The translations under genes were made by a program, and so were the position numbers. DNA of 64,000 nt. Source: Planctomycetota bacterium (GTDB lineage: Bacteria; Planctomycetota; Phycisphaerae; Phycisphaerales; Phycisphaeraceae). Positions 44,912 through 52,872 of this stretch are shown piece after piece. The stretch is from the NCBI GenBank assembly GCA_024279275.1, contig JAJRRS010000038.1, positions 52,978-116,977 on the forward strand. The letters run 5' to 3'. Every line of letters begins with the position of its first letter. The stretch's first letter is position 1. The notes under the pieces are model-generated. The model was not told where the DNA came from, made no database searches, and saw only the letters and a list, made by a program, of their open reading frames with translations.

Positions 44912-46090
44912 CTATGCCGACCCTCTCCCACGGATCGAATCCTCAATACCATTAACCATCGTATCAATGTTAAATAAGTTATCGACCGTCGCCAGGGCCT
45001 GCTCGGACATCCGGCGGGCCGCGTCTTTATCTGAAAAAATCTGGTCAAGCGCTTCCGCCAAAGAATCCGCGTCGCCGTGACGGTACAACAACCCGTTCTC
45101 GCCGGGCCGAAGCGCCTCGATCTCGGGGTTCTGCCCCGCGATGTGGTCGCTGGTCACAACAGGCAGGCCATACCCAAAAGCGTGCAAAATACTCAAGCCG
45201 ATATTCGCTGGATAACAAAAAACATCGCTGAACAGGAAGTACGGGGCGAGCTTCTCTTCCCCATAGATCGCACCGAGAAAACGTATACGATCCCTAACCC
45301 CAAGTGACTCACCGAGTTCCTCTAATCGTTGCCGTTCATCGTCACCCTTACCCACGATCAGCGCCTGGAGGTGCGGATATTTTTCGGTCAACTTCGCAAC
45401 AGCTTCCACAAGCAGGTCCAGACGATTTTCCGGATCAAACCTGGACACGAACAGGATGGTCGGGCCTTGGTCAAACCCCTTCTCTATGCGGAAATCTTCA
45501 AGTTTCTGCGGGGCATCGGCCCAAGCCTCGCTCGCCTCCCGCATCGGCGTCTGATCCAGGCTGTTCAGCCCCACATAAACACGATCCGCCGGCCAACCAA
45601 ACTCACGAAACTGCGCAGCGGACGTGTGGTTGTAAAGCAACAACGCACTACCCAGACGCGCCACCCAACGCCGATACAAACTGCGCAGCCCGGTCTCCGT
45701 CTTGGAGTAGCCGTGCCCCCATAGGATCGTTCTGACGCCCGTGAGCCTGGCCCTGATTAACGCCGGGATCAGGCTCAGGTACCGGACGTTCCATGTAAGG
45801 ATCAAAACGTCGGTGTTCTTCTTGGTGGCGTATCGAATCTGCGAGCCGACCCAAAGCAGAGATCGGCCCATCAGGCTTTTCATCTCGATCGTCTCGAAGC
45901 GACCCGCAAACCCATCCGGTTCGACGTTGGGCATCCCCGGCGTGTCGCCATAGACCACCAGCAACTTGATCCCCGGCCGCGCAGCCAGTTCACGGAAGAC
46001 CGGCACGCGGTAATGTGACAGGAAAGGATGCTGGATAGTCACGCGGATCGGCGGGCTTCCCGGGCCGGTGGAATCAGGGGGCGTTGCCAT
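44912..46090 (-). CDS. Family 4 glycosyltransferase
   Basis: A 392-residue GT-B glycosyltransferase. N-terminal Rossmann part has TIQHPFLSHYRVPVFREL and ILWGHGYSKTETG; the C-terminal donor-binding part has ILFVSRFDPENRLDLLVEAV, LIVGKGDDERQRLEEL, FCYPANIGLSILHAFGYGLPVV and the E of PEIEALRPGENG. Cytoplasmic, substrate unknown. ATG 46090 (MATPPDS) is chosen over 46102. Divergent from the acetyltransferase at 46283. Confidence 0.9.
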   Translation of the reverse strand: MATPPDSTGPGSPPIRVTIQHPFLSHYRVPVFRELAARPGIKLLVVYGDTPGMPNVEPDGFAGRFETIEMKSLMGRSLLWVGSQIRYATKKNTDVLILTWNVRYLSLIPALIRARLTGVRTILWGHGYSKTETGLRSLYRRWVARLGSALLLYNHTSAAQFREFGWPADRVYVGLNSLDQTPMREASEAWADAPQKLEDFRIEKGFDQGPTILFVSRFDPENRLDLLVEAVAKLTEKYPHLQALIVGKGDDERQRLEELGESLGVRDRIRFLGAIYGEEKLAPYFLFSDVFCYPANIGLSILHAFGYGLPVVTSDHIAGQNPEIEALRPGENGLLYRHGDADSLAEALDQIFSDKDAARRMSEQALATVDNLFNIDTMVNGIEDSIRGRGSA

Positions 46091-46282
46091 GCAAGTTCTC
46101 AATTCTTCGATGGTTACTTAATAACTCGACCGCCGGGATGTCGGACACTATAACCGCTGGGTTCGTGCATGCCAGATCGCCACCATCCGTACATCGGCCA
46201 GACTCCCAAGCGGCAGGACCTCTTGAGATTGCGATATACTGCGGATCGTAACAATGGTTCCCGTGGACACGGACCCCCAGGC

Positions 46283-46852
46283 ATGATCCAGACAATCAAG
46301 CGCAAAGCCAGACAACTCCGCTGGGTCTACAACCTCAGACGGACGCTGCTGATGGCGTACCGTCGACGGCGTTACGGCCTCAAACACGTCCACCCGACTT
46401 TCTACATAGGCGGACCCGCCGCGATCGCACCGGACCTGCGTGCCGACGCCTACAGCTATATCGCCACCGGATGCCGGGTCGGGCCGGGCGTCAGCCTGGG
46501 TAAGTATGTCATGCTCGGGCCAAACGTCGCGATCCTCGGCGGAGACCACCGGTTCGACAAGCCAGGCCTGCCGATCATCTTCTCCGGCAGGCCCGAACTC
46601 AAGCAGACCTTCATCGAAGACGACGCCTGGCTTGGATACAACGTCACGGTCATCGCAGGCGCCCGGATCGGTCGAGGCGCGATCGTCGCCGCCGGCGCGG
46701 TCGTGACCAAAGACATCCCACCCTACGAGGTCCACGGCGGCGTCCCCGCCAAGAAAATCGCCGATCGATTCAGCACCGACGAACAGCGCGAACAACACGA
46801 CCGCATGCTCAACGAACCGCCCAAACGCGGCGATTACTGCGAATTGATGTGA
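46283..46852 (+). CDS. Hexapeptide-repeat (left-handed beta-helix) acetyltransferase
   Basis: A 189-residue LacA/CysE-like O-acetyltransferase. Hexapeptide turns include IATGCRVGPGVSLGKYVML, AILGGDHRFDKPG, DAWLGYNVTVIAGARIGRGA and IVAAGAVVTKDIPPYEVHGG. The GDHRFD His is the likely catalytic base. A highly basic N-terminus (RRRRYG) precedes the helix. ATG 46283 is chosen because upstream frame overlaps the divergent promoter region. Followed after 22 bases by a methyltransferase, so likely co-transcribed. Confidence 0.88.
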   Translation: MIQTIKRKARQLRWVYNLRRTLLMAYRRRRYGLKHVHPTFYIGGPAAIAPDLRADAYSYIATGCRVGPGVSLGKYVMLGPNVAILGGDHRFDKPGLPIIFSGRPELKQTFIEDDAWLGYNVTVIAGARIGRGAIVAAGAVVTKDIPPYEVHGGVPAKKIADRFSTDEQREQHDRMLNEPPKRGDYCELM

Positions 46853-46874
46853 ACCGCAAAGGACACCCAATCCG

Positions 46875-47498
46875 ATGGCAGATATCGAAACCTATTACGA
46901 AGCCTACTGGGACACCCCCGAGGACTACGACGACCCAACGACACCGATGCGCCAGACGTTATTCAAGGATCGCGCAAACCTGCCGGGGGGAGCGCGTATC
47001 CTGGATGTGGGTTGCGGTCGCGGGGAGTTCTGCGCCTTCTTCAAGGGGCTGGGCTACCAGGCCGAAGGGATCGACCTTAGCAAGACCGGGATCCAGTACG
47101 CACGCAAGGAGCACTCGGACATCACGTTCCACGCCGGCTCGACTGATATCCTCCTGCCCGAACATGCCAGGGCGTACGACGCGGTGTTCAGCAGCGAGGT
47201 GATCGAGCACCTGTTCGATGTGGACAGCTACCTCCAGGCGATCCACGACCTGCTGAAACCCGGCGGCACGTTCGTCCTGACCACGCCCTACCACGGCCTG
47301 ATCAAAAACATCGTGATCGATCTGACGAACTACACCCGGCACTACGACCCACTTGGCCAGCACATCCGATTCTTCGACCGCAAGGGGCTGGATATGTGCC
47401 TGCGTAAGTGGAACCTGATCCCACAGAGTTGGACGGGCTACGGCCGACCGTGGCCCTTGTGGAAATCGTTCTTTGTCGTCTGCAAGAAGCCTCTGTGA
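46875..47498 (+). CDS. Class I SAM-dependent methyltransferase in EPS locus
   Basis: A 207-residue methyltransferase with a classic SAM loop ILDVGCGRGEFCAFF, the acidic AEGIDLSKTGI and the post-motif VFSSEVIEHLFD, LKPGGTFVLTTP. It resembles UbiG/Methyltransf_23-type enzymes found in polysaccharide clusters, so O-methylation of a sugar is likely. It is 22 bases after the acetyltransferase and convergent with the next gene. Confidence 0.88.
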   Translation: MADIETYYEAYWDTPEDYDDPTTPMRQTLFKDRANLPGGARILDVGCGRGEFCAFFKGLGYQAEGIDLSKTGIQYARKEHSDITFHAGSTDILLPEHARAYDAVFSSEVIEHLFDVDSYLQAIHDLLKPGGTFVLTTPYHGLIKNIVIDLTNYTRHYDPLGQHIRFFDRKGLDMCLRKWNLIPQSWTGYGRPWPLWKSFFVVCKKPL

Positions 47499-47519
47499 TG
47501 CCCGAACAGATCAGCCGAT

Positions 47520-48131
47520 TCAGTTAGATCCGTCCGTCGCCTGAGTATCCTTAAGTACACGGGGGCGGACCTCTTTGGCGGGCGACCCCATGGCGATGAC
47601 GTCCGGCGGCAAGTCACGGAACACGCTGGAGCGAGCACCCAGGATCGTTCGGGCACCCACCGTCACGCCGGGCCCGACAAACGCATCCGCTGCGATCCAG
47701 GCGTCGTCTCCGATCTCAATCGGCGGGCACAATAGTTTCATCTTCAGCGTGTCGGTCTCGTGAGTCCCCGCGCAGAGGTGGGCGTACTGGCTGATCGTGG
47801 TGTGTGTCCCGATCGTGACCCGACCGAGGTTGTAGATGATCGCGTAATCGCCGATCGAAGACGTTGGCCCGATCGAGAGGTTCCAAGGCAACTCGATCCG
47901 CGCGGTGGAACGTATCTTGGCGCCCCGACCGACGTTCGCCCCGAACAGCCGCAGCAGCGCCCGACGCCAGCCGTAGGCCTGATGGGGAGACCAGCGGAAC
48001 ACCGTCGCCTGCACAAACCACCACAGCACCTTCTTGATGTTATGGCTGCGTGACCAAGGGCTGCGATGCTCGATGGCTTGGCCTGGCTTGTACGGTGCCG
48101 GGTCGGGCTGTGAGTTGTCGTGAGTCGTCAT
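47520..48131 (-). CDS. WcaF-type colanic-acid-like acetyltransferase
   Basis: A 203-residue hexapeptide acetyltransferase of the WcaF/putative colanic acid family. WRRALLRLFGANVGRGAKI precedes the helix; then YNLGRVTIGTHTTISQYAHL, CAGTHE with the His, DDAWIAADAFVGPGVTVGA and GSPAKEVRPR. An extended N-terminus of about 50 residues is Pro/His-rich. A paralogue of the same design lies at 51387. Transcribed away from the GT2 at 48260. Confidence 0.88.
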   Translation of the reverse strand: MTTHDNSQPDPAPYKPGQAIEHRSPWSRSHNIKKVLWWFVQATVFRWSPHQAYGWRRALLRLFGANVGRGAKIRSTARIELPWNLSIGPTSSIGDYAIIYNLGRVTIGTHTTISQYAHLCAGTHETDTLKMKLLCPPIEIGDDAWIAADAFVGPGVTVGARTILGARSSVFRDLPPDVIAMGSPAKEVRPRVLKDTQATDGSN

Positions 48132-48169
48132 AGGCTATTGGGTCGGTCGGCCCCGCGCCTCCTGTCGTG

Positions 48170-48195
48170 CGTGATTGTGTTACACAGGCATCACG
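48170..48195. promoter_or_regulatory. Palindrome between divergent wcaF-like and GT2 genes
   Basis: Outer arms CGTGAT and ATCACG enclose TGTGTTACACA, itself a palindrome. Location between two divergent EPS genes makes it a candidate operator. The regulator is unknown. Confidence 0.35.
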
Positions 48196-48259
48196 ATAGC
48201 ATAGCTCGACGCAAAGCGTCCCAGCAAGCCTTGTCGGATATCGCTAGGATATCCCCCTC

Positions 48260-50014
48260 ATGGGCGTATCAATCCTTATCCTCACACTCAACGAAGAGCA
48301 GGACCTGCCCGGCTGCCTCGAATCCGTCCGCTTCTGCGACGATGTGGTCGTCTTCGATTCTCTCAGCACCGACCGGACCGTAGAAATCTCCGAAGCCTTC
48401 GGTGCCCGAGTCGTCCCACGAAAATTCGACAACTGGTCGGCCCACCAGAACTGGGCGATGGAAAATATCGACTTCAAGCACGACTGGGTTTTCTACCTCG
48501 ATGCCGACGAGCGGATGACTCCCGAGCTTGATGCGGCGATCCAGAAGGTCGCCCAGAACCCTGACGAGCATCGGGTCGCCTACTACGCCGGGAGAAAAAA
48601 CTACTTCATGGACCGCTGGTGCCGCAGAGCCATGGCGCCCGGCACCATCATGCGGTTCTTCAAGCCCGCCCACATCCGTTTCGAAAGGCTAGTCAACCCC
48701 ATCCCCGTCATCGACGGGGAGTACGGCTATTTCGACGACCTGTTCATCCACTACGGATTCTCCAAAGGAATGCGCCCCTGGCTGGACAAACACAACGGGT
48801 ACTCCAACATGGAGGCCAAGGAGGGCCATCAGATCCGAGAAGGATCGCTCATACAAAGCCTCCGAAACATCTTCACCCGCGACCGCGCCAAACGCTGGCA
48901 GGCCATCAAAAACGCCAGCTTCTTTATGCCCGCACGCTCCGCGATGCGGTTCCTCTACATCTTCGTTGGCCAATTCGGCGTGCTCGACGGGATCGCGGGA
49001 TTCCACTACAGCTGCATGATCTCGATGTACGAGTCGTGGATCGGGATGAAGATCCGCGAACTGGAGAGGAGCTACCAGATCAACCCGGAAGACTTCGAGC
49101 CGACGCTGGCAGACGGGCCCATGCCCGACAGCGGGCCGAAGATCGACATCATCATCCCCACACGCGACGAGGCACGGAACATAACCCTGGCGGTCCGGTC
49201 GGCCAAAACACTGGGTCGGGTGTTAGTGCTGGACTCCGGCAGCACCGACGACACCCAACATCTCGCAAGAGACGCGGGGGCCGAGGTCTTCGAGAACCCC
49301 TTTGTCAGCTACGCCAAACAGAAAAACTGGGGGCTTGATAACCTCCCGCTGACCGGGGAATGGGTCTACTTCCTGGACGCGGACGAGCTGATCACCGCAA
49401 AACTCCGCGACGAGATCGCCCTGCTCGTCGATAAGCCGGGGCACGCCACAGGCTACTACATCAACCGCAAGCTCTTCCTCTTTGGCAGGCCCATCCGCTT
49501 CGGTGGCCTGTACCCATCGTGGAACCTGCGGCTGTTCCGCCGGGGCAAGGCGCGCTACGAGGACCGCTCGGTCCACGAACATATGATCTGCGAAGGGCCC
49601 ACCGCCTACCTCAAGCAAACGATGCTGCACATCCGCCTGGACACTGTGCAGCGGTACATCAAGAAGCACGTACACTACGCCAACCTCGAGAGCGACGAAT
49701 GGGTTCGCCACCGCTTCGGTGTCGGCGGCGGGGCGAAAGCCGATCGGCTGTTCCGCGATACGCTACGCGTCAGGCAGTGGCTTCGTCGAAACGCTTGGCC
49801 ACGCATGCCCTTCCGACCGATGCTGCGATTCCTATACATGTACATCCTCAGGCTGGGCATCCTCGACGGTCGAGTCGGGCTGCACCTGGCCATCCTCACA
49901 AGCCAGTACGAATACATGATCGGCTTGCTCTACAGAGAAAAAGTCAGCGCCATCCGAACCGGGAAGACCAAGCCTCCCAAACCCCAACAGGCCGCCGGTG
50001 ATTCAACGCCCTGA
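48260..50014 (+). CDS. Tandem GT2 glycosyltransferase (two WaaE/KdtX-like domains)
   Basis: A 584-residue protein with two full GT2 domains. First, residues 1-270: VSILILTLNEEQDLPGCLES, DSLSTDRTVEI and FYLDADERMTPEL. Second, about 290-560: KIDIIIPTRDEARNITLAV, DSGSTDDTQHLA and YFLDADELITAKL. Both end in a similar helix (MRFLYIFVGQFGVLDGIAG and LRFLYMYILRLGILDGRVG). Both keep DAD metal-binding motifs, so both should be active, perhaps adding two sugars in turn. Related to LPS-core glucosyltransferase WaaE. Upstream of a GT4 gene by 51 bases, same strand. Confidence 0.9.
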   Translation: MGVSILILTLNEEQDLPGCLESVRFCDDVVVFDSLSTDRTVEISEAFGARVVPRKFDNWSAHQNWAMENIDFKHDWVFYLDADERMTPELDAAIQKVAQNPDEHRVAYYAGRKNYFMDRWCRRAMAPGTIMRFFKPAHIRFERLVNPIPVIDGEYGYFDDLFIHYGFSKGMRPWLDKHNGYSNMEAKEGHQIREGSLIQSLRNIFTRDRAKRWQAIKNASFFMPARSAMRFLYIFVGQFGVLDGIAGFHYSCMISMYESWIGMKIRELERSYQINPEDFEPTLADGPMPDSGPKIDIIIPTRDEARNITLAVRSAKTLGRVLVLDSGSTDDTQHLARDAGAEVFENPFVSYAKQKNWGLDNLPLTGEWVYFLDADELITAKLRDEIALLVDKPGHATGYYINRKLFLFGRPIRFGGLYPSWNLRLFRRGKARYEDRSVHEHMICEGPTAYLKQTMLHIRLDTVQRYIKKHVHYANLESDEWVRHRFGVGGGAKADRLFRDTLRVRQWLRRNAWPRMPFRPMLRFLYMYILRLGILDGRVGLHLAILTSQYEYMIGLLYREKVSAIRTGKTKPPKPQQAAGDSTP

Positions 50015-50064
50015 CCCCATGCGCCGATGAAAGACGGGTCAACCCCCGCGGGCACAGGAACCCG

Positions 50065-51387
50065 ATGCGAATCATTCTTCTTAATCAGGCTTTTTATCCG
50101 GACCATGCCGCCACCGCGCAGCACGCCCACGACCTGGCGAAATACCTGGTCGCCCAAGGCCACGACGTCGCCGTCGTCGCCTCCCGCTCAATCTACGGCT
50201 CAAAAGGCGCCGCGCTCCCCAAAAGAGAAACCGTCGACGGCATCGAAGTCCACCGCGTCGGCAAAAGCATCTTCGGCAAAGCCTCCATCATCGCTAGGCT
50301 GATCGACTTTGCCCTGTTCTACCTGCTGGCGCTAATCAAAGTCATGACCCTCAAACGCCCGGACGTGATCGTCCCATTCAGCACGCCGCCGTTTATCGCG
50401 CTGGTCGGGTGGATGCTCAAGACGGTCAAGCGGTGCAAAGCTGTCTACTGGGTGATGGACCTGTACCCGGATGTGCCGATCGCGTTTGGGATCATGAAGG
50501 CCGATGGGTTAGGTGCCCGGCTGCTCGAAAAAGTACACCGCTTCTGTTTTAACCACTGCGACCGATCGGTGGTGCTGGGCCGATGTATGCGTGACCGGCT
50601 GATCGACAAGGGGATCCCGAAAAAGAAGATCGCACTGATCCCCCCGTGGGCCGACATCGACGAACTGCAGCCGGTTCCACGCGATGAGAACCCGCTACGC
50701 AAAGAATGGGGACTCCAAGGCAAACTGGTCGTGATGTACTCGGGAAATCTCGGACTGGCCCACGACATCGATACCCTCCGCGGCGCGATGGAAAAACTCC
50801 GGGGGCGCGACGACATCCGCTTCGTCTTCGTCGGCGGCGGCAAGCTGATGACACAGCTCCAAACCTACTGCCAAGAACACAACCTGACCAACGCAATCTT
50901 CAAGCCTTACCAGCCACGCGAAGCGATCCGCACATCGTTAAGCCTGGCGGACCTGCACCTGATCAGCCAGGCGAACGCGATGACCGGCCTGCTTGTCCCG
51001 TCCAAACTCTACGGGATCATGGCCTCGGGACGGGCATCCATATTCGTCGGCAAGCCAGAGGCTGAAGTCGCCCTCGTGTTGCAGGAAAATAACGCCGGGA
51101 AGGTCGTCGCGATCGGAGATGTCGATGGCCTGGCCGACACCATCACCGCACTGGCGGACGATCCTGGCACCTGTCAACGCATGGGGGACGCTGCGCGAGA
51201 AGCGATGGCGAAAACCTACGACCGCCGCCACGCCTGCGCCGCATGGGAACGCCTGTTGATCGAGTGTGTTTACGGCTCCCGTCCCGAAGTGGCCGATGAC
51301 AACGACCAGAACGCCAACGAATCAACCCCCGGATCAGCCCCCGGTTCAACCCCATCCAAACCCGCACCGGCCCACGGATCCAAATAA
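50065..51387 (+). CDS. Family 4 glycosyltransferase (WbuB-like)
   Basis: A 440-residue GT-B glycosyltransferase similar to WbuB-type enzymes. MRIILLNQAFYPDHAATAQH at the start, a hydrophobic stretch at about 75-120 that may dock to the membrane, VMYSGNLGLAHDIDTL, FVFVGGGKLMTQLQ and HLISQANAMTGLLVPSKLYG, where LVPSKLYGIMA holds the donor loop. The C-terminal STPGSAPGSTPSKPAP tail is from CCGGGGG-type units. The stop TAA shares its last base with the ATG of the next gene (TAATG), suggesting translational coupling. Confidence 0.92.
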   Translation: MRIILLNQAFYPDHAATAQHAHDLAKYLVAQGHDVAVVASRSIYGSKGAALPKRETVDGIEVHRVGKSIFGKASIIARLIDFALFYLLALIKVMTLKRPDVIVPFSTPPFIALVGWMLKTVKRCKAVYWVMDLYPDVPIAFGIMKADGLGARLLEKVHRFCFNHCDRSVVLGRCMRDRLIDKGIPKKKIALIPPWADIDELQPVPRDENPLRKEWGLQGKLVVMYSGNLGLAHDIDTLRGAMEKLRGRDDIRFVFVGGGKLMTQLQTYCQEHNLTNAIFKPYQPREAIRTSLSLADLHLISQANAMTGLLVPSKLYGIMASGRASIFVGKPEAEVALVLQENNAGKVVAIGDVDGLADTITALADDPGTCQRMGDAAREAMAKTYDRRHACAAWERLLIECVYGSRPEVADDNDQNANESTPGSAPGSTPSKPAPAHGSK

Positions 51388-51974
51388 TGACCGGCCCCGA
51401 CCCAACACAAGAAAACACCGACGTGTACCAACGTCTGGACAAGGTCGCGGGGTATCCCTACCCGCTGCGCGACTATGTGCGCCGTCTGGGTTGGAATATC
51501 GTGCAGGCCTTATTAATCCGCACCAGCCCCGGCCGGGCGATGGGCTGGCGTCGGTTCTGGCTTAGGCTGTTTGGGGCAAATGTCGGCAAGCTCGCGGGCA
51601 TCCGCCCTACCACACGCATCGTCCACCCCTGGCTGTTGACACTCGACGACTACGCCATGCTCGGCGACGCCGTCAGCGTCTACAACCTTGGGCCGATCAC
51701 CATCGGCGAACACTCGGTGGTTTCACAAAACGTCCACCTCTGCGCCGGCACACACGACTACACAAAAATCAACCTGCCGCTGATCCGCGCATCAATCACC
51801 ATCGGCCAAGGCGTCTGGGTCTGCGCCGATGCGTTCATCGGCCCGGGCGTCACCATCGGCAACAACACCGTCGTCGCCGCACGATCGGTCGTCGTCAAAG
51901 ACATCGACCCCGGCGTCGTCGTCGCAGGCAACCCCGCACGGGTCATCAAACAAAGACCCCGGCCGACGGCTTAG
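51387..51974 (+). CDS. WcaF-type acetyltransferase, second paralogue
   Basis: A 195-residue hexapeptide acetyltransferase. WRRFWLRLFGANVGKLAGI, YNLGPITIGEHSVVSQNVHL, CAGTHDYTK with the likely catalytic His, VCADAFIGPGVTIGNNTVV and AGNPARVIKQ. Same fold and order as the gene at 47520. It starts at the final base of the GT4 stop codon, so it is almost surely in the same operon. Confidence 0.9.
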   Translation: MTGPDPTQENTDVYQRLDKVAGYPYPLRDYVRRLGWNIVQALLIRTSPGRAMGWRRFWLRLFGANVGKLAGIRPTTRIVHPWLLTLDDYAMLGDAVSVYNLGPITIGEHSVVSQNVHLCAGTHDYTKINLPLIRASITIGQGVWVCADAFIGPGVTIGNNTVVAARSVVVKDIDPGVVVAGNPARVIKQRPRPTA

Positions 51975-52002
51975 CGTGTTCTCGATTCATGTGTAGAAGG
52001 TG

Positions 52003-52056
52003 CTGATCGCCACAATCATATAGATGGCGGACTCGCTGGCTGTAAGCCAGCAGCTA
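52003..52056. repeat. REP-like double palindrome, second copy
   Basis: ATAGATGGCGGACTCGCTGG then CTGTAAGCCAGCAGCTA, closely matching 11041-11090. The left end is degraded. It lies just after the EPS operon. Confidence 0.7.
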
Positions 52057-52328
52057 TGACGTGACGTAGCGGCACCGATGGACTGAGAATGTCATGTGCC
52101 TTCCATGTGCATCTGATCTACATGCCTCCCACTTCGATCTAGCACCAAGGCCTTCCGCCCCACCTATTTAGCAAAAACCCTCGTAAACCCCCAGAAACCC
52201 GAACAAACCACTGCCCAGACCCCACTGTCTACAGACTATATTTAAGTTAAATATTGATCTTAACTGTGGCGGGAGATGCCGGGTCATGGTCTACGGCGTG
52301 TGATTAGGGCACATCTCAGCGCGCTGCG

Positions 52329-52360
52329 CAAGACAAAACCCACGAACCATGTCCGTGGGC
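52329..52360 (-). terminator. Terminator of glnK transcript
   Basis: Minus-strand stem CCCACG/CGTGGG (52339-52344 with 52354-52359), extended by AGCCC, then TTTTGTCTT. It lies about 66 bases after the glnK stop. Confidence 0.65.
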
Positions 52361-52425
52361 TTCGCCTGTGGATAGTTTTATTTGCCTTACTTGTGGTACT
52401 TACATTGACAGCACCACAACACGCC

Positions 52426-52764
52426 TTACAGCGCGTCGTTGTCTTTTTCGCCGGTGCGGACGCGGATCACTCTGCTTAATTCATAGACAAACAGCTTGCC
52501 ATCCCCGACCTTGCCGGTGCATGCGGCCTCGGTGATAGCTTCGATGGTCTTGTCCAGGTCGTCGCTCTTGACCGCGATCTTTAACAGGATCTTGGGGACG
52601 AACCCCACATCCATCCGTGCGCCGCGGTATCGTTCGGTGTGGCCCCGCTGCTTGCCGTAGCCCTTGCATTCCAGGGCGGTCATGCCCAGGATGCCCAACT
52701 CGGCGAGCCGCTTCTTGAGCGACCCCAACGCGGCGGGCTTGATGACTGCTTCGATCATATGCAT
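52426..52764 (-). CDS. glnK: PII nitrogen regulatory protein
   Basis: A 112-residue PII signal protein that normally senses 2-oxoglutarate/ATP and blocks the ammonium channel. It has IEAVIKPAALGSLKKRL, the T-loop start KGYGKQRGHTERYRG, and the C-terminal TGKVGDGKLFVYELSRVIRV, RTGE. Tyr46 is kept, but the usual uridylylation Tyr51 position is Met (ARMDVGF) and residue 49 is Ala. I chose ATG 52764 since GGAG lies 10 bases upstream. It sits 108 bases after amtB, the standard partner. The missing Tyr suggests no uridylylation control. Confidence 0.93.
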   Translation of the reverse strand: MHMIEAVIKPAALGSLKKRLAELGILGMTALECKGYGKQRGHTERYRGARMDVGFVPKILLKIAVKSDDLDKTIEAITEAACTGKVGDGKLFVYELSRVIRVRTGEKDNDAL

Positions 52765-52872
52765 TGTCTTATTCTCCAAGGTATGCGTGTTTTGCCGTGG
52801 CCGTGTGGTGGGTGAGGAGCTTAAATATCACCCACCTGCAGCGGCACGGACGAGATTCTAAGTAAACGGCAA

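Larger units (their letters stand above)
51975..52425. other. Intergenic region between EPS locus and glnK
   Basis: No gene is supported. It holds a REP-like element (52003-52056), an AT-rich patch with TTTAAGTTAAAT (52241-52252), and the glnK terminator (52329-52360). Confidence 0.6.

Noticed and set aside
52276..52479. Plus-strand 67-residue frame with one hydrophobic stretch
   Set aside because: It overlaps the glnK 3' end and terminator on the opposite strand and has no ribosome site.
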